Source of the DNA: Morinoia aosen
Taxonomy: Eukaryota > Arthropoda > Malacostraca > Amphipoda > Talitridae
Assembly: GCA_030386875.1 (NCBI GenBank)
Contig: CM059580.1
Coordinates: 744,001 to 808,000, forward strand
Reading direction: 5' to 3'
Length of the DNA stretch: 64,000 bases
Part shown: one piece after another, positions 11,098-24,413 of the stretch
Layout: the number at the start of each line of letters is the position of its first letter
Position numbering within the stretch: position 1 is the stretch's first letter
Made by a program: the position numbers and the translations under genes
Notes under the pieces: generated by a model
What the model saw: only the letters and a program-made list of their open reading frames with translations
Database searches by the model: none
What the model was told of the DNA's origin: nothing

Positions 11098-14000
11098 AAT
11101 GCACGCAACACTCACTCAACAGGCAACACAGACTGAACACACACAATGCACGCAACACACAACACTCACACAACATACAACACAACACACACAATGCACG
11201 CAACACACAACACTCACACAACATACAACACAACACACACAATGCACGCAACACACAACACTCACACAACATACAACACAACACACACAATGCACGCAAC
11301 ACACAACACTCACACAACATACAACACAACACACACAATGCACGCAATACACAACACTCACACAACATACAACACAACACACACAATGCTCGCAACACAC
11401 AACACTCACACAACATACAACACAACACACACAATGCACGCAACACACAACACTCACACAACATACAACACAACACACACAATGCACGCAACACACAACA
11501 CTCACACAACATACAACACAACACACACAATGCACGCAACACACAACACTCACACAACATACAACACAACACACACAATGCACGCAACACACAACACTCA
11601 CACAACATACAACACAACACACACAATGCACGCAACACACAACACTCACACAACATACAACACAACACACACAATGCACGCAACACACAACACTCACACA
11701 ACATACAACACAACACACACAATGCACGCAATACACAACACTCACACAACATACAACACAACACACACAATGCACGCAACACACAACACTCACACAACAT
11801 ACAACACAACACACACAATGCACGCAACACACAACACTCACACAACATACAACACACCACACACAATGCACGCAACACACAACACTCACACAACATACAA
11901 CACACCACACACAATGCACGCAACACACAACACTCACACAACATACAACACAACACACACAATGCACGCAACACACAACACTCACACAACATACAACACA
12001 ACACACACAATGCACGCAACACACAACACTCACACAACATACAACACAACACACACAATGCACGCAACACACAACACTCACACAACATACAACACAACAC
12101 ACACAATGCACGCAACACACAACACTCACACAACATACAACACAACACACACAATGCACGCAACACACAACACTCACACAACATACAACACAACACACAC
12201 AATGCACGCAACACACAACACTCACACAACATACAACACAGCACACACAATGCACGCAATACACAACACTCACACAACATACAACACAACACACACAATG
12301 TACGCAACACACAACACTCACACACAATGCACGCAACACACAACACTCACACAACATACAACACAACACACACAATGCACGCAACACACAACACTCACAC
12401 AACATACAACACAACACACACAATGCACGCAACACACAACACTCACACAACATACAACACAACACACACAATGCACGCAATACACAACACTCACACAACA
12501 TACAACACAACACACACAATGCACGCAACACACAACACTCACACAACATACAACACAACACACACAATGCACGCAACACACAACACTCACACAACATACA
12601 ACACAACACACACAATGCACGCAACACACAACACTCACACAACATACAACACAACACACACAATGTACGCAACACACAACACTCACACAACATACAACAC
12701 AACACACACAATGCACGCAACACACAACACTCACACAACATACAACACAACACACACAATGCACGCAACACACAACACTCACACAACATACAACACAACA
12801 CACACAATGCACGCAATACACAACACTCACACAACATACAACACAACACACACAATGCACGCAACACACAACACTCACACAACATACAACACAACACACA
12901 CAATGCACGCAACACACAACACTCACACAACATACAACACAACACACAATGCACGCAACACACAACACTCACACAACATACAACACAACACACACAATGC
13001 ACGCAATACACAACACGCACACAACATACAACACAACACACACAATGCACGCAATACACAACACTCACACAACATACAACACAACACACACAGTGCACGC
13101 AACACACAACACTCACACAACATACAACACACACAATGCACGCAACACACAACACTCACACAACATACAACACAACACACACAATGCACGCAACACACAA
13201 CACTCACACAACATACAACACAACACACACAATGCACGCAATACACAACACTCACACAACATACAACACAACACACACAATGCACGCAACACACAACACT
13301 CACACAACATACAACACAACACACACAATGCACGCAATACACAACACTCACACAACATACCACACAACACACACAATGCACGCAACACACAACACTCACA
13401 CAACATACAACACAACACACACAATGCACGCAACACACAACAAACACAACATACAACACAACACACACAATGCACGCAACACACAACACTCACACAACAT
13501 ACAACACAACACACACAATGCACGCAACACACAACACTCACACAACATACAACACAACACACACAATGCACGCAACACACAACACTCACACAACATACAA
13601 CACAACACACACAATGCACGCAACACACAACACTCACACAACATACAACACAACACACACAATGCACGCAATACACAACACTCACACAACATACAACACA
13701 ACACACACAATGCACGCAACACACAACACTCACACAACATACAACACAACACACACAATGCACGCAACACACAACACTCACGCAACATACAACACAACAC
13801 ACACAATGCACGCAACACACAACACTCACACAACATACAACACAACACACACAATGCACGCAATACACAACACTCACACAACATACCACACAACACACAC
13901 AATGCACGCAACACACAACACTCACACAACATACAACACAACACACACAATGCACGCAATACACAACACTCACACAACATACAACACAACACACACAATG

Positions 14001-15862
14001 CACGCAACACACAACACTCACACAACATACAACACAACACACACAATGCACGCAACACACAACACTCACACAACATACAACACAACACACACAATGCACG
14101 CAACACACAACACTCACACAACATACAACACAACACACACAATGCACGCAATACACAACACTCACACAACATACCACACAACACACACAATGCACGCAAC
14201 ACACAACACTCACACAACATACAACACAACACACACAATGCACGCAACACACAACACTCACACAACATACAACACAACACACACAATGCACGCAACACAC
14301 AACACTCACACAACATACAACACAACACACACAATGCACGCAACACACAACACTCACACAACATACAACACAACACACACAATGCACGCAACACACAACA
14401 CTCACACAACATACAACACAACACACACAATGCACGCAACACACAACACTCACACAACATACAACACAACACACACAATGCACGCAACACACAACACTCA
14501 CACAACATACAACACAACACACACAATGCACGCAACACACAACACTCACGCAACACACAACACTCACACAACATACAACACAACACACACAATGCACGCA
14601 ATACACAACACTCACACAACATACAACACAACACACACAATGCACGCAACACACAACACTCACACAACATACAACACAACACACACAATGCACGCAACAC
14701 ACAACACTCACACAACATACAACACAACACACACAATGCACGCAATACACAACACTCACACAACATACAACACAACACACACAATGCACGCAACACACAA
14801 CACTCACACAACATACAACACAACACACACAATGCACGCAATACACAACACTCACACAACATACAACACAACACACACAATGCACGCAACACACAACACT
14901 CACACAACATACAACACAACACACACAATGCACGCAACACACAACACTCACACAACATACAACACAACACACACAATGCACGCAACACACAACACTCACA
15001 CAACATACAACACAACACACACAATGCACGCAACACACAACACTCACACAACATACAACACAACACACACAATGCACGCAACACACAACACTCACACAAC
15101 ATACAACACAACACACACAATGCACGCAACACACAACACTCACACAACATACAACACAACACACACAATGCACGCAACACACAACACTCACACAACATAC
15201 AACACAACACACACAATGCACGCAACACACAACACTCACACAACATACAACACAACACACACAATGCACGCAATACACAACATACAACACAACACACACA
15301 ATGCACGCAACACACAACACTCACACAACATACAACACAACACAACACACACAATGCACGCAACACACAACACTCACACAACATACAACACAACACACAC
15401 AATGCACGCAATACACAACACTCACACAACATACAACACAACACACACAATGCACGCAATACACAACACTCACACAACATACAACACAACACACACAATG
15501 CACGCAACACACAACACTCACACAACATAAAACACAACACACACAATGCACGCAATACACAACACTCACACAACATACAACACAACACACACAATGCACG
15601 CAACACACAACACTCACACAACATACAACACAACACACACAATGCACGCAACACACAACACTCACACAACATACAACACAACACACACAATGCACGCAAC
15701 ACACAACAAACACAACATACAACACAACACACACAATGCACGCAACACACAACAAACACAACATACAACACAACACATACAATGCACGCAACACACAACA
15801 CTCACACAACATACAACACAACACACACAATGCACGCAACACACAACAAACACAACACAAGG
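11098..15862. repeat. 48-bp CA-rich satellite, about 98 copies
   Basis: Unit of 48 bp beginning ATGCACGCAACACACAACAC and continuing TCACACAACATACAACACAA plus CACACACA. The plus strand carries G almost only in the ATGCACGCA segment, so it is strongly skewed. Point variants (GCAATACAC, CACCACACAC, CACGCAACATA) recur in separate places, showing block exchange. Truncated or extended units lie near 12320, 12945, 13130, 13440, 14550, 15275, 15330, 15705 and 15845. As 48 is divisible by 3, plus frames of up to about 1,700 codons (MHATHNTHTTYNTTHT) and minus frames (CVLRALCVLCC) stay open. Junction indels switch frames, which argues against translation. Confidence 0.97.
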
Positions 15863-16448
15863 ACACGGTGGATGAACAAGTTTTTCCAGCCCGATAACGC
15901 ACCTACGCACACACGCACATCTGCACGCACACACACGCTCCCTCTCTCTTGTAAGAACTCACGCACACACACACGTTCACGTGTGCGTGTTGGTGTACGT
16001 AACAGCTCGAAGAGTTCCAAGTATTGCTCGCATCTTACATTTGTCAATAAGAAAAGAATTACACTTCAACAGAAAGAATTGAGTTTAGGTACAGTATGTA
16101 TATTTGTGTGGCTAGTCAACACACGGAGTTCGTATGTGCGTGTTTGTACATTTGTTTGTTTGTCCCTGTCCACTCATTGCTTGCAGTAACAACATGGGGC
16201 ACAATACACAACCCCACACGCCGTATCGTGGATACGGTCCGTCCTAACATTGTCCGGAGAATATTTCTATAAAATTTGTTACAAAGGCCTATGTAATTAA
16301 ATAGACATGATAAAAGATTGGTATATAGTGAAGGATTGAAAATATTTCCTGTGAATTGATAACAAAAAGCATATGTAATTAAATGAACATAGACAAGGAC
16401 TGATATGTGCACAGAGATCGCTACTTCTGATGCATTCAATTCTCTTAA
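15863..16448. other. Unassigned spacer
   Basis: CACA-rich sequence to about 15990, then AT-rich sequence. An 'aattaaat..acat' phrase occurs twice around 16290-16400. No gene recognised. Confidence 0.5.
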
Positions 16449-16902
16449 TGGTCTGGTGTTGCCATACAGCGGTCCCTGGGTCTGGTGTTGCCATACAGCG
16501 GTCCCTGGGTCTGGTGTTGCCATACAGCGGTCCCTGGGTCTGGTGTTGCCATACAGCGGTCCCTGGGTCTGGTGTTGCCATACAGCGGTCCCTGGGTCTG
16601 GTGTTGCCATACAGCGGTCCCTGGGTCTGGTGTTGCCATACAGCGGTCCCTGGGTCTGGTGTTGCCATACAGCGGTCCCTGGGTCTGGTGTTGCCATACA
16701 GCGGTCCCTGGGTCTGGTGTTGCCATACAGCGGTCCCTGGGTCTGGTGTTGCCATACAGCGGTCCCTGGGTCTGGTGTTGCCATACAGCGGTCCCTGGGT
16801 CTGGTGTTGCCATACAGCGGTCCCTGGGTCTGGTGTTGCCATACAGCGGTCCCTGGGTCTGGTGTTGCCATACAGCGGTCCCTGGGTCTGGTGTTGCCAT
16901 AT
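16449..16902. repeat. 29-bp minisatellite, about 15.5 copies
   Basis: Almost identical tandem copies of a 29-bp unit containing GTGTTGCCATACAGCGG and TCCCTGGGTC. The lack of substitutions indicates a very recent expansion or active homogenisation. Open frames on both strands are by-products. Confidence 0.97.
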
Positions 16903-16918
16903 AGGCAAGATGTAGGGA

Positions 16919-16940
16919 TAAATGGTCAAATGACCATTTA
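16919..16940. repeat. Perfect short inverted repeat
   Basis: TAAATGGTCA (16919-16928) and its exact reverse complement TGACCATTTA (16931-16940), separated by AA. It sits between the 29-bp and 25-bp arrays. Confidence 0.85.
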
Positions 16941-16957
16941 TGGTATGCGTTCTAATT

Positions 16958-18921
16958 GGCCATATATGGTGGCTAGGCCAGTGGCCATATATGGTGGCTA
17001 GGCCAGTGGCCATATATGGTGGCTAGGCCAGTGGCCATATATGGTGGCTAGGCCAGTGGCCATATATGGTGGCTAGGCCAGTAGCCATATATGGTGGCTA
17101 GGCCAGTGGCCATATATGGTGGCTAGGCCAGTGGCCATATATGGTGGCTAGGCCAGTGGCCATATATGGTGGCTAGGCCAGCAGCCATATATGGTGTCTA
17201 GGCCAGTAGCCATATATGGTGTCTAGGCCAGTGGCCATATATGGTGGCTAGGCCAGTGGCCATATATGGTGGCTAGGCCAGTGGCCATATATGGTGGCTA
17301 GGCCAGTGGCCATATATGGTGGCTAGGCCAGTGGCCATATATGGTGGCTAGGCCAGTGGCCATATATGGTGGCTAGGCCAGTGGCCATATATGGTGGCTA
17401 GGCCAGTGGCCATATATGGTGGCTAGGCCAGTGGCCATATATGGTGGCTAGGCCAGTAGCCATATATGGTGGCTAGGCCAGTGGCCATATATGGTGGCTA
17501 GGCCAGTGGCCATATATGGTGGCTAGGCCAGTGGCCATATATGGTGGCTAGGCCAGTGGCCATATATGGTGGCTAGGCCAGTAGCCATATATGGTGGCTA
17601 GGCCAGTAGCCATATATGGTGGCTAGGCCAGTAGCCATATATGGTGGCTAGGCCAGTGGCCATATATGGTGGCTAGGCCAGTAGCCATATATGGTGGCTA
17701 GGCCAGTAGCCATATATGGTGGCTAGGCCAGTAGCCATATATGGTGGCTAGGCCAGTGGCCATATATGGTGGCTAGGCCAGTGGCCATATATGGTGGCTA
17801 GGCCAGTGGCCATATATGGTGGCTAGGCCAGTGGCCATATATGGTGGCTAGGCCAGTGGCCATATATGGTGGCTAGGCCAGTAGCCATATATGGTGGCTA
17901 GGCCAGTGGCCATATATGGTGGCTAGGCCAGTGGCCATATATGGTGGCTAGGCCAGTAGCCATATATGGTGGCTAGGCCAGTAGCCATATATGGTGGCTA
18001 GGCCAGTAGCCATATATGGTGGCTAGGCCAGTAGCCATATATGGTGGCTAGGCCAGTAGCCATATATGGTGGCTAGGCCAGTGGCCATATATGGTGGCTA
18101 GGCCAGTGGCCATATATGGTGGCTAGGCCAGTGGCCATATATGGTGGCTAGGCCAGTAGCCATATATGGTGGCTAGGCCAGTAGCCATATATGGTGGCTA
18201 GGCCAGTAGCCATATATGGTGGCTAGGCCAGTGGCCATATATGGTGGCTAGGCCAGTAGCCATATATGGTGGCTAGGCCAGTAGCCATATATGGTGGCTA
18301 GGCCAGTGGCCATATATGGTGGCTAGGCCAGTGGCCACATATGGTGGCTAGGCCAGTGGCCATATATGGTGGCTAGGCCAGTAGCCATATATGGTGGCTA
18401 GGCCAGTGGCCACATATGGTGGCTAGGCCAGTAGCCATATATGGTGGCTAGGCCAGTAGCCATATATGGTGGCTAGGCCAGTAGCCATATATGGTGGCTA
18501 GGCCAGTAGCCATATATGGTGGCTAGGCCAGTGGCCATATATGGTGGCTAGGCCAGTGGCCATATATGGTGGCTAGGCCAGTGGCCATATATGGTGGCTA
18601 GGCCAGTAGCCATATATGGTGGCTAGGCCAGTAGCCATATATGGTGGCTAGGCCAGTAGCCATATATGGTGGCTAGGCCAGTGGCCATATATGGTGGCTA
18701 GGCCAGTGGCCATATATGGTGGCTAGGCCAGTGGCCATATATGGTGGCTAGGCCAGTGGCCATATATGGTGGCTAGGCCAGTGGCCATATATGGTGGCTA
18801 GGCCAGTAGCCATATATGGTGGCTAGGCCAGTAGCCATATATGGTGGCTAGGCCAGTAGCCATATATGGTGGCTAGGCCAGTGGCCATATATGGTGGCTA
18901 GGCCAGTGGCCATATATGGTG
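16958..18921. repeat. 25-bp satellite, 79 copies of a CArG-box unit
   Basis: Unit of 25 bp: GGCCATATATGG then TGGCTAGGCCAGT. The decamer CCATATATGG is first at 16960 and last at 18910, exactly 78 periods apart, so the array has no net indel. The main variant is GTGGCC versus GTAGCC before the decamer; two units (18335, 18410) read CCACATATGG and two near 17190-17225 read GGTGTCTAG. The decamer is a self-complementary perfect match to the SRF/MADS-box CArG consensus CC(A/T)6GG. No gene lies in the array. Confidence 0.97.
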
Positions 18922-19210
18922 TTCGGGGCCATATAACGATAGCCTTATAATGTCCAGCTAATCCGTTTCCACATCCTCCCCGTCCCACGTTGCCACATCC
19001 GCCTTGTCCGATATGTTGCCACATCGCCACACACACCGCAATCTGAACATACAACACACCAACACACAACATACAACACACACCAACACACAACATACAA
19101 CACACACAACATACAACACACACCAACACACAACATACAACACACACACAACATACAACACACGCCAACACACACACACACACCAACACAACACACACCC
19201 CCCCCCCCCG
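18922..19210. repeat. CA-rich low-complexity tract with small ACAACATACAAC array and poly-C
   Basis: From about 19045 to 19195 the motif CAACATACAACACACAC recurs at irregular spacing, resembling part of the 48-bp satellite unit at 11-16 kb. It ends in a run of 12 C near 19198-19209. Confidence 0.8.
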
Positions 19211-20639
19211 AGTCCCACGCTCTCATTCATGTGTTGTGTCAACTCTTCTGTTGTGTTGTGTGCCACACAATGTGCCCCAAGTGGCTGTGTTGTGTGGGAC
19301 ACAATGTGTCAAGTGGCTGTGTAGTGTGGCGGTACACAGGGCATTGTGTGAGAGGAGGAGACCTAATGGCGGCATTGTATGGCGCAGGTGTGTGGTGGTC
19401 CATTAGTACACAGCCACACAGCAGCTATACAGCCTCTGAGTGCAGGTACGCAGGCCTGATTGAGTTACACTCAGCTTGCTAAGAATAACACAGAACACAC
19501 AGTATAGCACACAAGACACACAGAAAAACACATGGCAACACAACACACACAATAGATGGCATAACTCACACAGGCCACACAGCAACACACGGGGCTGTGT
19601 ACACACATATACACATGTATGGACAAACAAAAAGGGTTCAGAAAAAAATAGCAAAGCGAGCAGCGGCTCAGATTGAGCCTACATACCCTAGGCCTGCCCG
19701 CTGTATGCTCTGTGTGTGTGTGTGTACACTTATTATTTATATATTTGTACATGTGTGCTATTGTTAAGGTATATTTCATCTTTCTTGCGTTAATATTCCA
19801 ATTTTCTACTTTAAGCTTTTAAAATGCTTTTTGATATCATTTTTAAAAGGCTTCAGGGTTTTTAGTTCAAAGTTTAAAATTTTTTAACATCGATACAATG
19901 TGCAAAAAATTATTTCTCTTATTTTTTATTTCTTACTTAATTTTCTTATCTCCCAAAATTACCTCGCCTCTCTAGATTACTTTACTTCACCAGATTATCT
20001 TATCTCGTCTTATCTTATAATCTTACTTTCCTCAATTATCTCACAAGCAAAACTATCCGCTTTCATTTGATGCGCTTACGTATTTTTGCCCGCCACTTCA
20101 ACTTACTCATAATTTTCTGTTGATATTCAGAGGTAAATTTCTCTGGCAGGAATGTATTTACTGTATTTACCTACCACATCTGCGTACATTAAAAATGGTT
20201 TAGAACACAAAAACCATTCCTACCCCAATTCCAAACCATCTATCACAAACGCTGTCATCAGCACAATTGGTTTTTGAACTTCCTTCAGGAACATTTTTGC
20301 GGTGAGTACGTTAGTAAATATAACCCGCCCTTCCATGCAGTGAACATTCCCCTCTATGCACTTTCTATCTACACAACACTTTGATCGCAACTGCTTGAAC
20401 TGAAGTTCAACATTAAACTACAACCTAAAGTCGATTGTAATAAGCAATGTTGAAAATAGCGGACATGAACCGGATCGTGCCTGCATTTAGCTTCGATTCA
20501 GTATTGATGAAATATGAGTTTGTGACTACTGGTCGGTCTGCAACATTACAAAAATGCCCTCCGTGTACCACCGGTGGCGCACGTCGCGATCAAAGCGTTA
20601 ATTCTATTCCAAAACAATCAAAACAACAACAACACAAGG
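19211..20639. other. Unassigned, mostly AT-rich
   Basis: GTGTTGTGTGCCACACAATG-type sequence to about 19600, then AT-rich sequence. No recognisable coding exon, RNA gene or mobile element. Confidence 0.5.
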
Positions 20640-20770
20640 AGGGCACCGCGAGACTCGCAGCCTATCGCAGGCCTGCTGCTGGTCACGTGGCCAGCCCTCA
20701 CACGCAGGCTCGTCTCCTATTGGCTGCCGCCGCTCGAGGTTGTCTCCTCGCTCCGCCCCCTTGCGTAGCT
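20640..20770. promoter_or_regulatory. Promoter-like GC-rich island
   Basis: A GC-rich island in AT-rich surroundings. It contains a palindromic E-box CACGTG (20684-20689) in TCACGTGGCC, an inverted CCAAT box ATTGG (20719-20723) and a GC box CCGCCCC (20753-20759) within 76 bp. This combination is typical of housekeeping-type promoters. No first exon could be assigned on either side; a 134-codon open frame crossing it (20447-20851) looks accidental. Direction unknown. Confidence 0.35.
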
Positions 20771-22523
20771 ACCCTTGCTTTACTCAAAAGTTTGTGCCCA
20801 TTTCAGGTTCTATTACATATCGTGTGTATTGTACACCAAATTGCGGCTTGAACTTAATATTGAAGTTAGGTAAAAGTTAATTATCTCGCCCTGCAGGTCG
20901 GCAGCATTTATTTCAAAATAGAGATATTCGTTTTGATATTTCGTTTCGAAACGATTTGAAAATTTTGCAGGTGGAAACATAATAAAGTGGAACTGATTGA
21001 AAGTAAAATACCGACTTATTTACAACAACGCGACATCTATAAATAGTGTATATATCTTGGCTGCAAGTTAAAATTATTCAATAATAAGCTAGATATTGCT
21101 CGAGTGTTGCTGCGTTAGTGTACAGCTGTGCATACAGTATATAATCTAGTCTAAAGATGTACGTATGGTATATGATCCTTTCAACATACACACGATATCT
21201 AAAACTGGCGTTTTGAATTACGTATCGTTGATATTTATGAACATAGCATGCACGAACAGATGGGAGCTCCCCAATTCGAATCCCTGCCGCTGAGGGAAGG
21301 AAAAGAAGCCGAGTTCAGGTCGCAGGAATGCATGCAAGTTCACCACACGAGCCCGTCTCCCATGCACCAGTTTTGTAAGCGGCGAGCGACGCGCCATCTG
21401 TGGGCGTGCGTGCGGTGCTGCCTAATTTGGCCGAGTTTGTGGTGTTGTGCGGCCCACGCGTTACGTCGTTGGCTGCTGCCGCCAGTGTGCGGGCAACCGC
21501 TGCCCGGGAAAGTTGTAGGTGTGGTGCGCTGGCTTGGTACCCAGATTTCGTGGGCTGGTGATGGAAAGTTCGGGCGGCTGTGGTGAAGTGTTCTTATGGT
21601 AACCGACGGAGACTTTATTTATGCTCGAGTGTAATTTTTAAATATTCGAAATGATTTTTTTTCTGTAAAACAAAAGTAGTCTTTGTCCAAATATAATTTC
21701 TAATTTAAATCGCCAATGAAAACGATGGCGCGAGGGAAAAATTCATTGAAAATGTCAAGAAGTGAATACGTTATTCACGATATGCATTTAATTAATCGTA
21801 CAAATATTTTTTTCCAGAAAATTTTGCAAATGAAAACAGTGTAGTTAGATTCAAAATTATTTTCGGTTGTAATGAACCTCAAAAATGTTTTACTTCGAGC
21901 AAATAGAATAAATAAGTAGAGACGGTGGAGCGACACAGAGGCTGAGGAGAGGTGAGTACGACGCATGATATAGCAATAAGTAATAAATAATATACAAGAA
22001 TAAATAATATACATGGACAAAATAAGGACTTAATGCGTGCACAATACTAGTAAATACCATTAGATTTATTTTGTAAATCATTTAAGAAAAGTTCGTAAAG
22101 TAATTAAAAGCTTTGTTCATATTTAGGAGTAAAATTAATTTTGTATTCACTCTCAAAAAAAATCATTTCAAGTCTCGCAGCTGCCGCACGACGGTAGGCG
22201 TGAACACTTGGTACCAAATCCTCTAGCATTTTTTATAAAAAACTTTGAAAGTTGATACCACGTTCATTTAAACATACGCGGACCTTGCGCTGCTGTGGGG
22301 GGCAAAAGCTAAGACCAGATTGCTGATATGATAGCTGTCCTGATAGCTGTAACAATAAAATAATAATATAAAATATACACAAATATAAAAATCCTAAAAT
22401 AATAAAATTGCCTCCGTTATTCTTTAATATACAATCATTTTAAATATACGATTTGATATGAACTTCAGTCAGATATGAACTTCAGAATGAAATCATGATA
22501 TGAACTTCAGTCATCACGACCAC
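20771..22523. other. Unassigned AT-rich region with one GC-rich patch
   Basis: Mostly AT-rich. A GC-rich patch at about 21360-21560 underlies a 112-codon open frame (21248-21586, +) rich in Cys, Trp and Leu with no recognisable domain; it may be an unrecognised exon or island. 21273-21287 looks faintly like a Pol III B-box but no A-box or cloverleaf is present. Confidence 0.4.
22351..22421 (-). repeat. Dispersed repeat, inverted copy of 10751-10823
   Basis: Reverse complement of the segment described at 10751-10823, sharing CCTCCGTTATT, AATAAAATTG and AAAAATCCTAAAATAAT. Confidence 0.7.
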
Positions 22524-22714
22524 CTTTATCTCTGTGAGTGACGCAGCAAGTGAAAGTGTGAAACATCTTATACCAAAGTTACCGACATTTACAGTTGTAT
22601 TTTGTATGCTCCATACGGTGCACATATCAGCTATCATGTTCATAATACATATGTATTTAAATATACAGGTCGTGCATAATGTCTGTATGCCATTTCAAAA
22701 GTTCCTCACAAATG
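22524..22714 (+). repeat. 191-bp dispersed repeat, copy A
   Basis: Begins CTTTATCTCTGTGAGTGACG and ends TTCCTCACAAATG. It is virtually identical (two substitutions seen) to copy B at 25857-26047. Flanks differ completely, so the ends define an element or a duplicated segment. Type unknown. Confidence 0.85.
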
Positions 22715-23345
22715 TTTGAGCTTCCCTAACCGCCACAACGGTTCTAAAGAGAGGAAGGAGGAAGGCACGATTTAGTATGGAGTCAAGGGAACGCGGAATC
22801 TATGCACAAGGTGCGCGAAAACAGCAAGTTGAGAATGAAGGACTTCCAGGGGGAAAATGTGAGGGCCCGAGTTGAAAGTTAGGTAGGCCTTTTTTTTAAA
22901 TAATGTGTTTTTGTTATGTTAAGACCCATCTTTTTTTCGGTTCCCTGCTGTCCTGTTTTTCAGCACCTACTGCTTTCTTCTTTAACTTAGATTTTGTTTC
23001 ATGAACTTCTTTCTCAACTTACTGTTTCTCTGCCCTTCCTGCATAGATTCCACGTTCCCTTAACTCCATAATAAATGGTGCCTTCCTCCTTTCTGTTTTT
23101 GGATCGCCTTTGTAGGGAGGCTTAAACTAACTAATAATCGAATCTAATCTGAGAAAGAAGTTCATGAAATAGACAAAAGTTGAAGAAGAAAGTAGTAGGT
23201 GCTGAAAAACAGGACAGCAGTGAACCGAACAAAGGTGGTCCTGAACATAATAAAAACCTTTTCCATTTCAACGAAAGTAAGACCTACCTAACCGTTAGCT
23301 CGGGACCTCACATATCCCCCTGGGAGCGCTAATCCCCATATATAC
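22715..23345. repeat. Dispersed repeat family R1, copy split by a nested inverted copy
   Basis: A plus-oriented R1 copy has its 5' part at about 22715-22835 and its 3' part at 23150-23345. Between them (22836-23149) lies a nearly complete copy in the opposite orientation. The hexamer TGAGAA occurs at both junctions (22830-22835 and 23150-23155) but only in one version (TGTGAAAAG) in the intact copy at 50.4 kb, so it looks like a target-site duplication. Recognition phrases are GGAATCTATGCACAAGGTGC, AGTAGTAGGTGCTGAAAA and GACCTCACAT. No coding capacity is visible; it may be a non-autonomous element. Confidence 0.7.
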
Positions 23346-24413
23346 ACAGGCTGTATCCCCCTGTGCGCTGAGGGAACAAAGCGTGCGAATCTTCCCCTTC
23401 CGCCGGGGTCGCGGTTTGCTGTTTTGATCTTCGCGGATTTGGGAACAGGAATTTCCGGACGTCGTTCCCGGTTCCGGCATTCCAAGTCCGGCCGTGTGGC
23501 TTATGTGGGCAATTGTGTGTTTTGTGTTGTGTATAGTGTTGTGTCTAGTTGTGTGTTGTGTCTGGTGTTGTGTTGCGTCAGAATGCTGGTGTAGGGAAAG
23601 TGATACTATTTGAATGTTGAAGTTGTCTGTGTTCTTGTAGGATCCACGAGGTATATATATAAACACACATATATAAATACCCACACGCCTCATATCGCAC
23701 TTATCTCGTGACGATGGCCGTGTCAGTTCACAGTCTCATAAAATCGTCCATAAAATAAGCCATAACAATCACCCTTAACATCCCGCCTATAAAACCAGCC
23801 CCAACACCACCAGACGCTCCCCACAACCCCGCGCTGTGTGCACCAAACAAAAAATAAGTTCACAAATCGAGCCTATGTAGAATACGGACGCAGAAATTCC
23901 TGCGCTGTATCCCGAGCCTTCCTGGGTTTTGTCTCTTCGGTTTCGGTTGTAAAAAACGCTCGGAGCACACGACCCGTTACGGCCCCGTTAACGACCCGTT
24001 AACGGGCCGTTGGCGCCACGCAACACCTCGTAAACGGGCCGGAAATGTGCCGCCGCAACCCTTTTTGGGGCAGGAAATGTGGCGTCGGGTTGCGCCCATT
24101 TCTGGGCTGGGTTATGGGGCGGCCTGTGTGTGTGTTGGGCCGCGGCTTTTTGTTATATTTATTATATATGTTATTTATATATATTTATAATACATACATT
24201 TCAAATATGCATACCTACTTTATATATACATATAATTATATATATTTGTGTCTCCTATATAAACGTATTATATATATATATATCCTATAAGTACATATAT
24301 AAACGTATCCTATATATGTAGCTATCATATATATATACTTATCCTCTACATAAAATACATATATCAAAATAATATACCGTACCGAGTCTAAAAAGGTTCA
24401 CCCAACTTGCAAT
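23346..24413. other. Unassigned; GTGTTGTG tract, GTTAAC dyads and TATA-rich tail
   Basis: A GTGTTGTGT-rich tract lies at about 23510-23590. Around 23972-24032 a CCCGTTAACG motif recurs in both orientations (GTTAAC palindromes, GGCCCC..GGGCC arms). From 24150 to 24370 the sequence is almost pure A/T with TATATA runs. No gene recognised. Confidence 0.5.

Noticed and set aside
11099..16189. Plus-strand open frames of about 1,600-1,700 codons
   Set aside because: Monotonous 16-residue repeat from the 48-bp satellite; junction indels switch frames and no gene context exists.
20447..20851. 134-codon open frame as a gene
   Set aside because: Overlaps the promoter-like island, no recognisable domain, composition follows local GC content.
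21273..21287. tRNA-like or SINE B-box
   Set aside because: TTCGAATCCC alone resembles a B-box, but no A-box at suitable distance and no cloverleaf could be formed.
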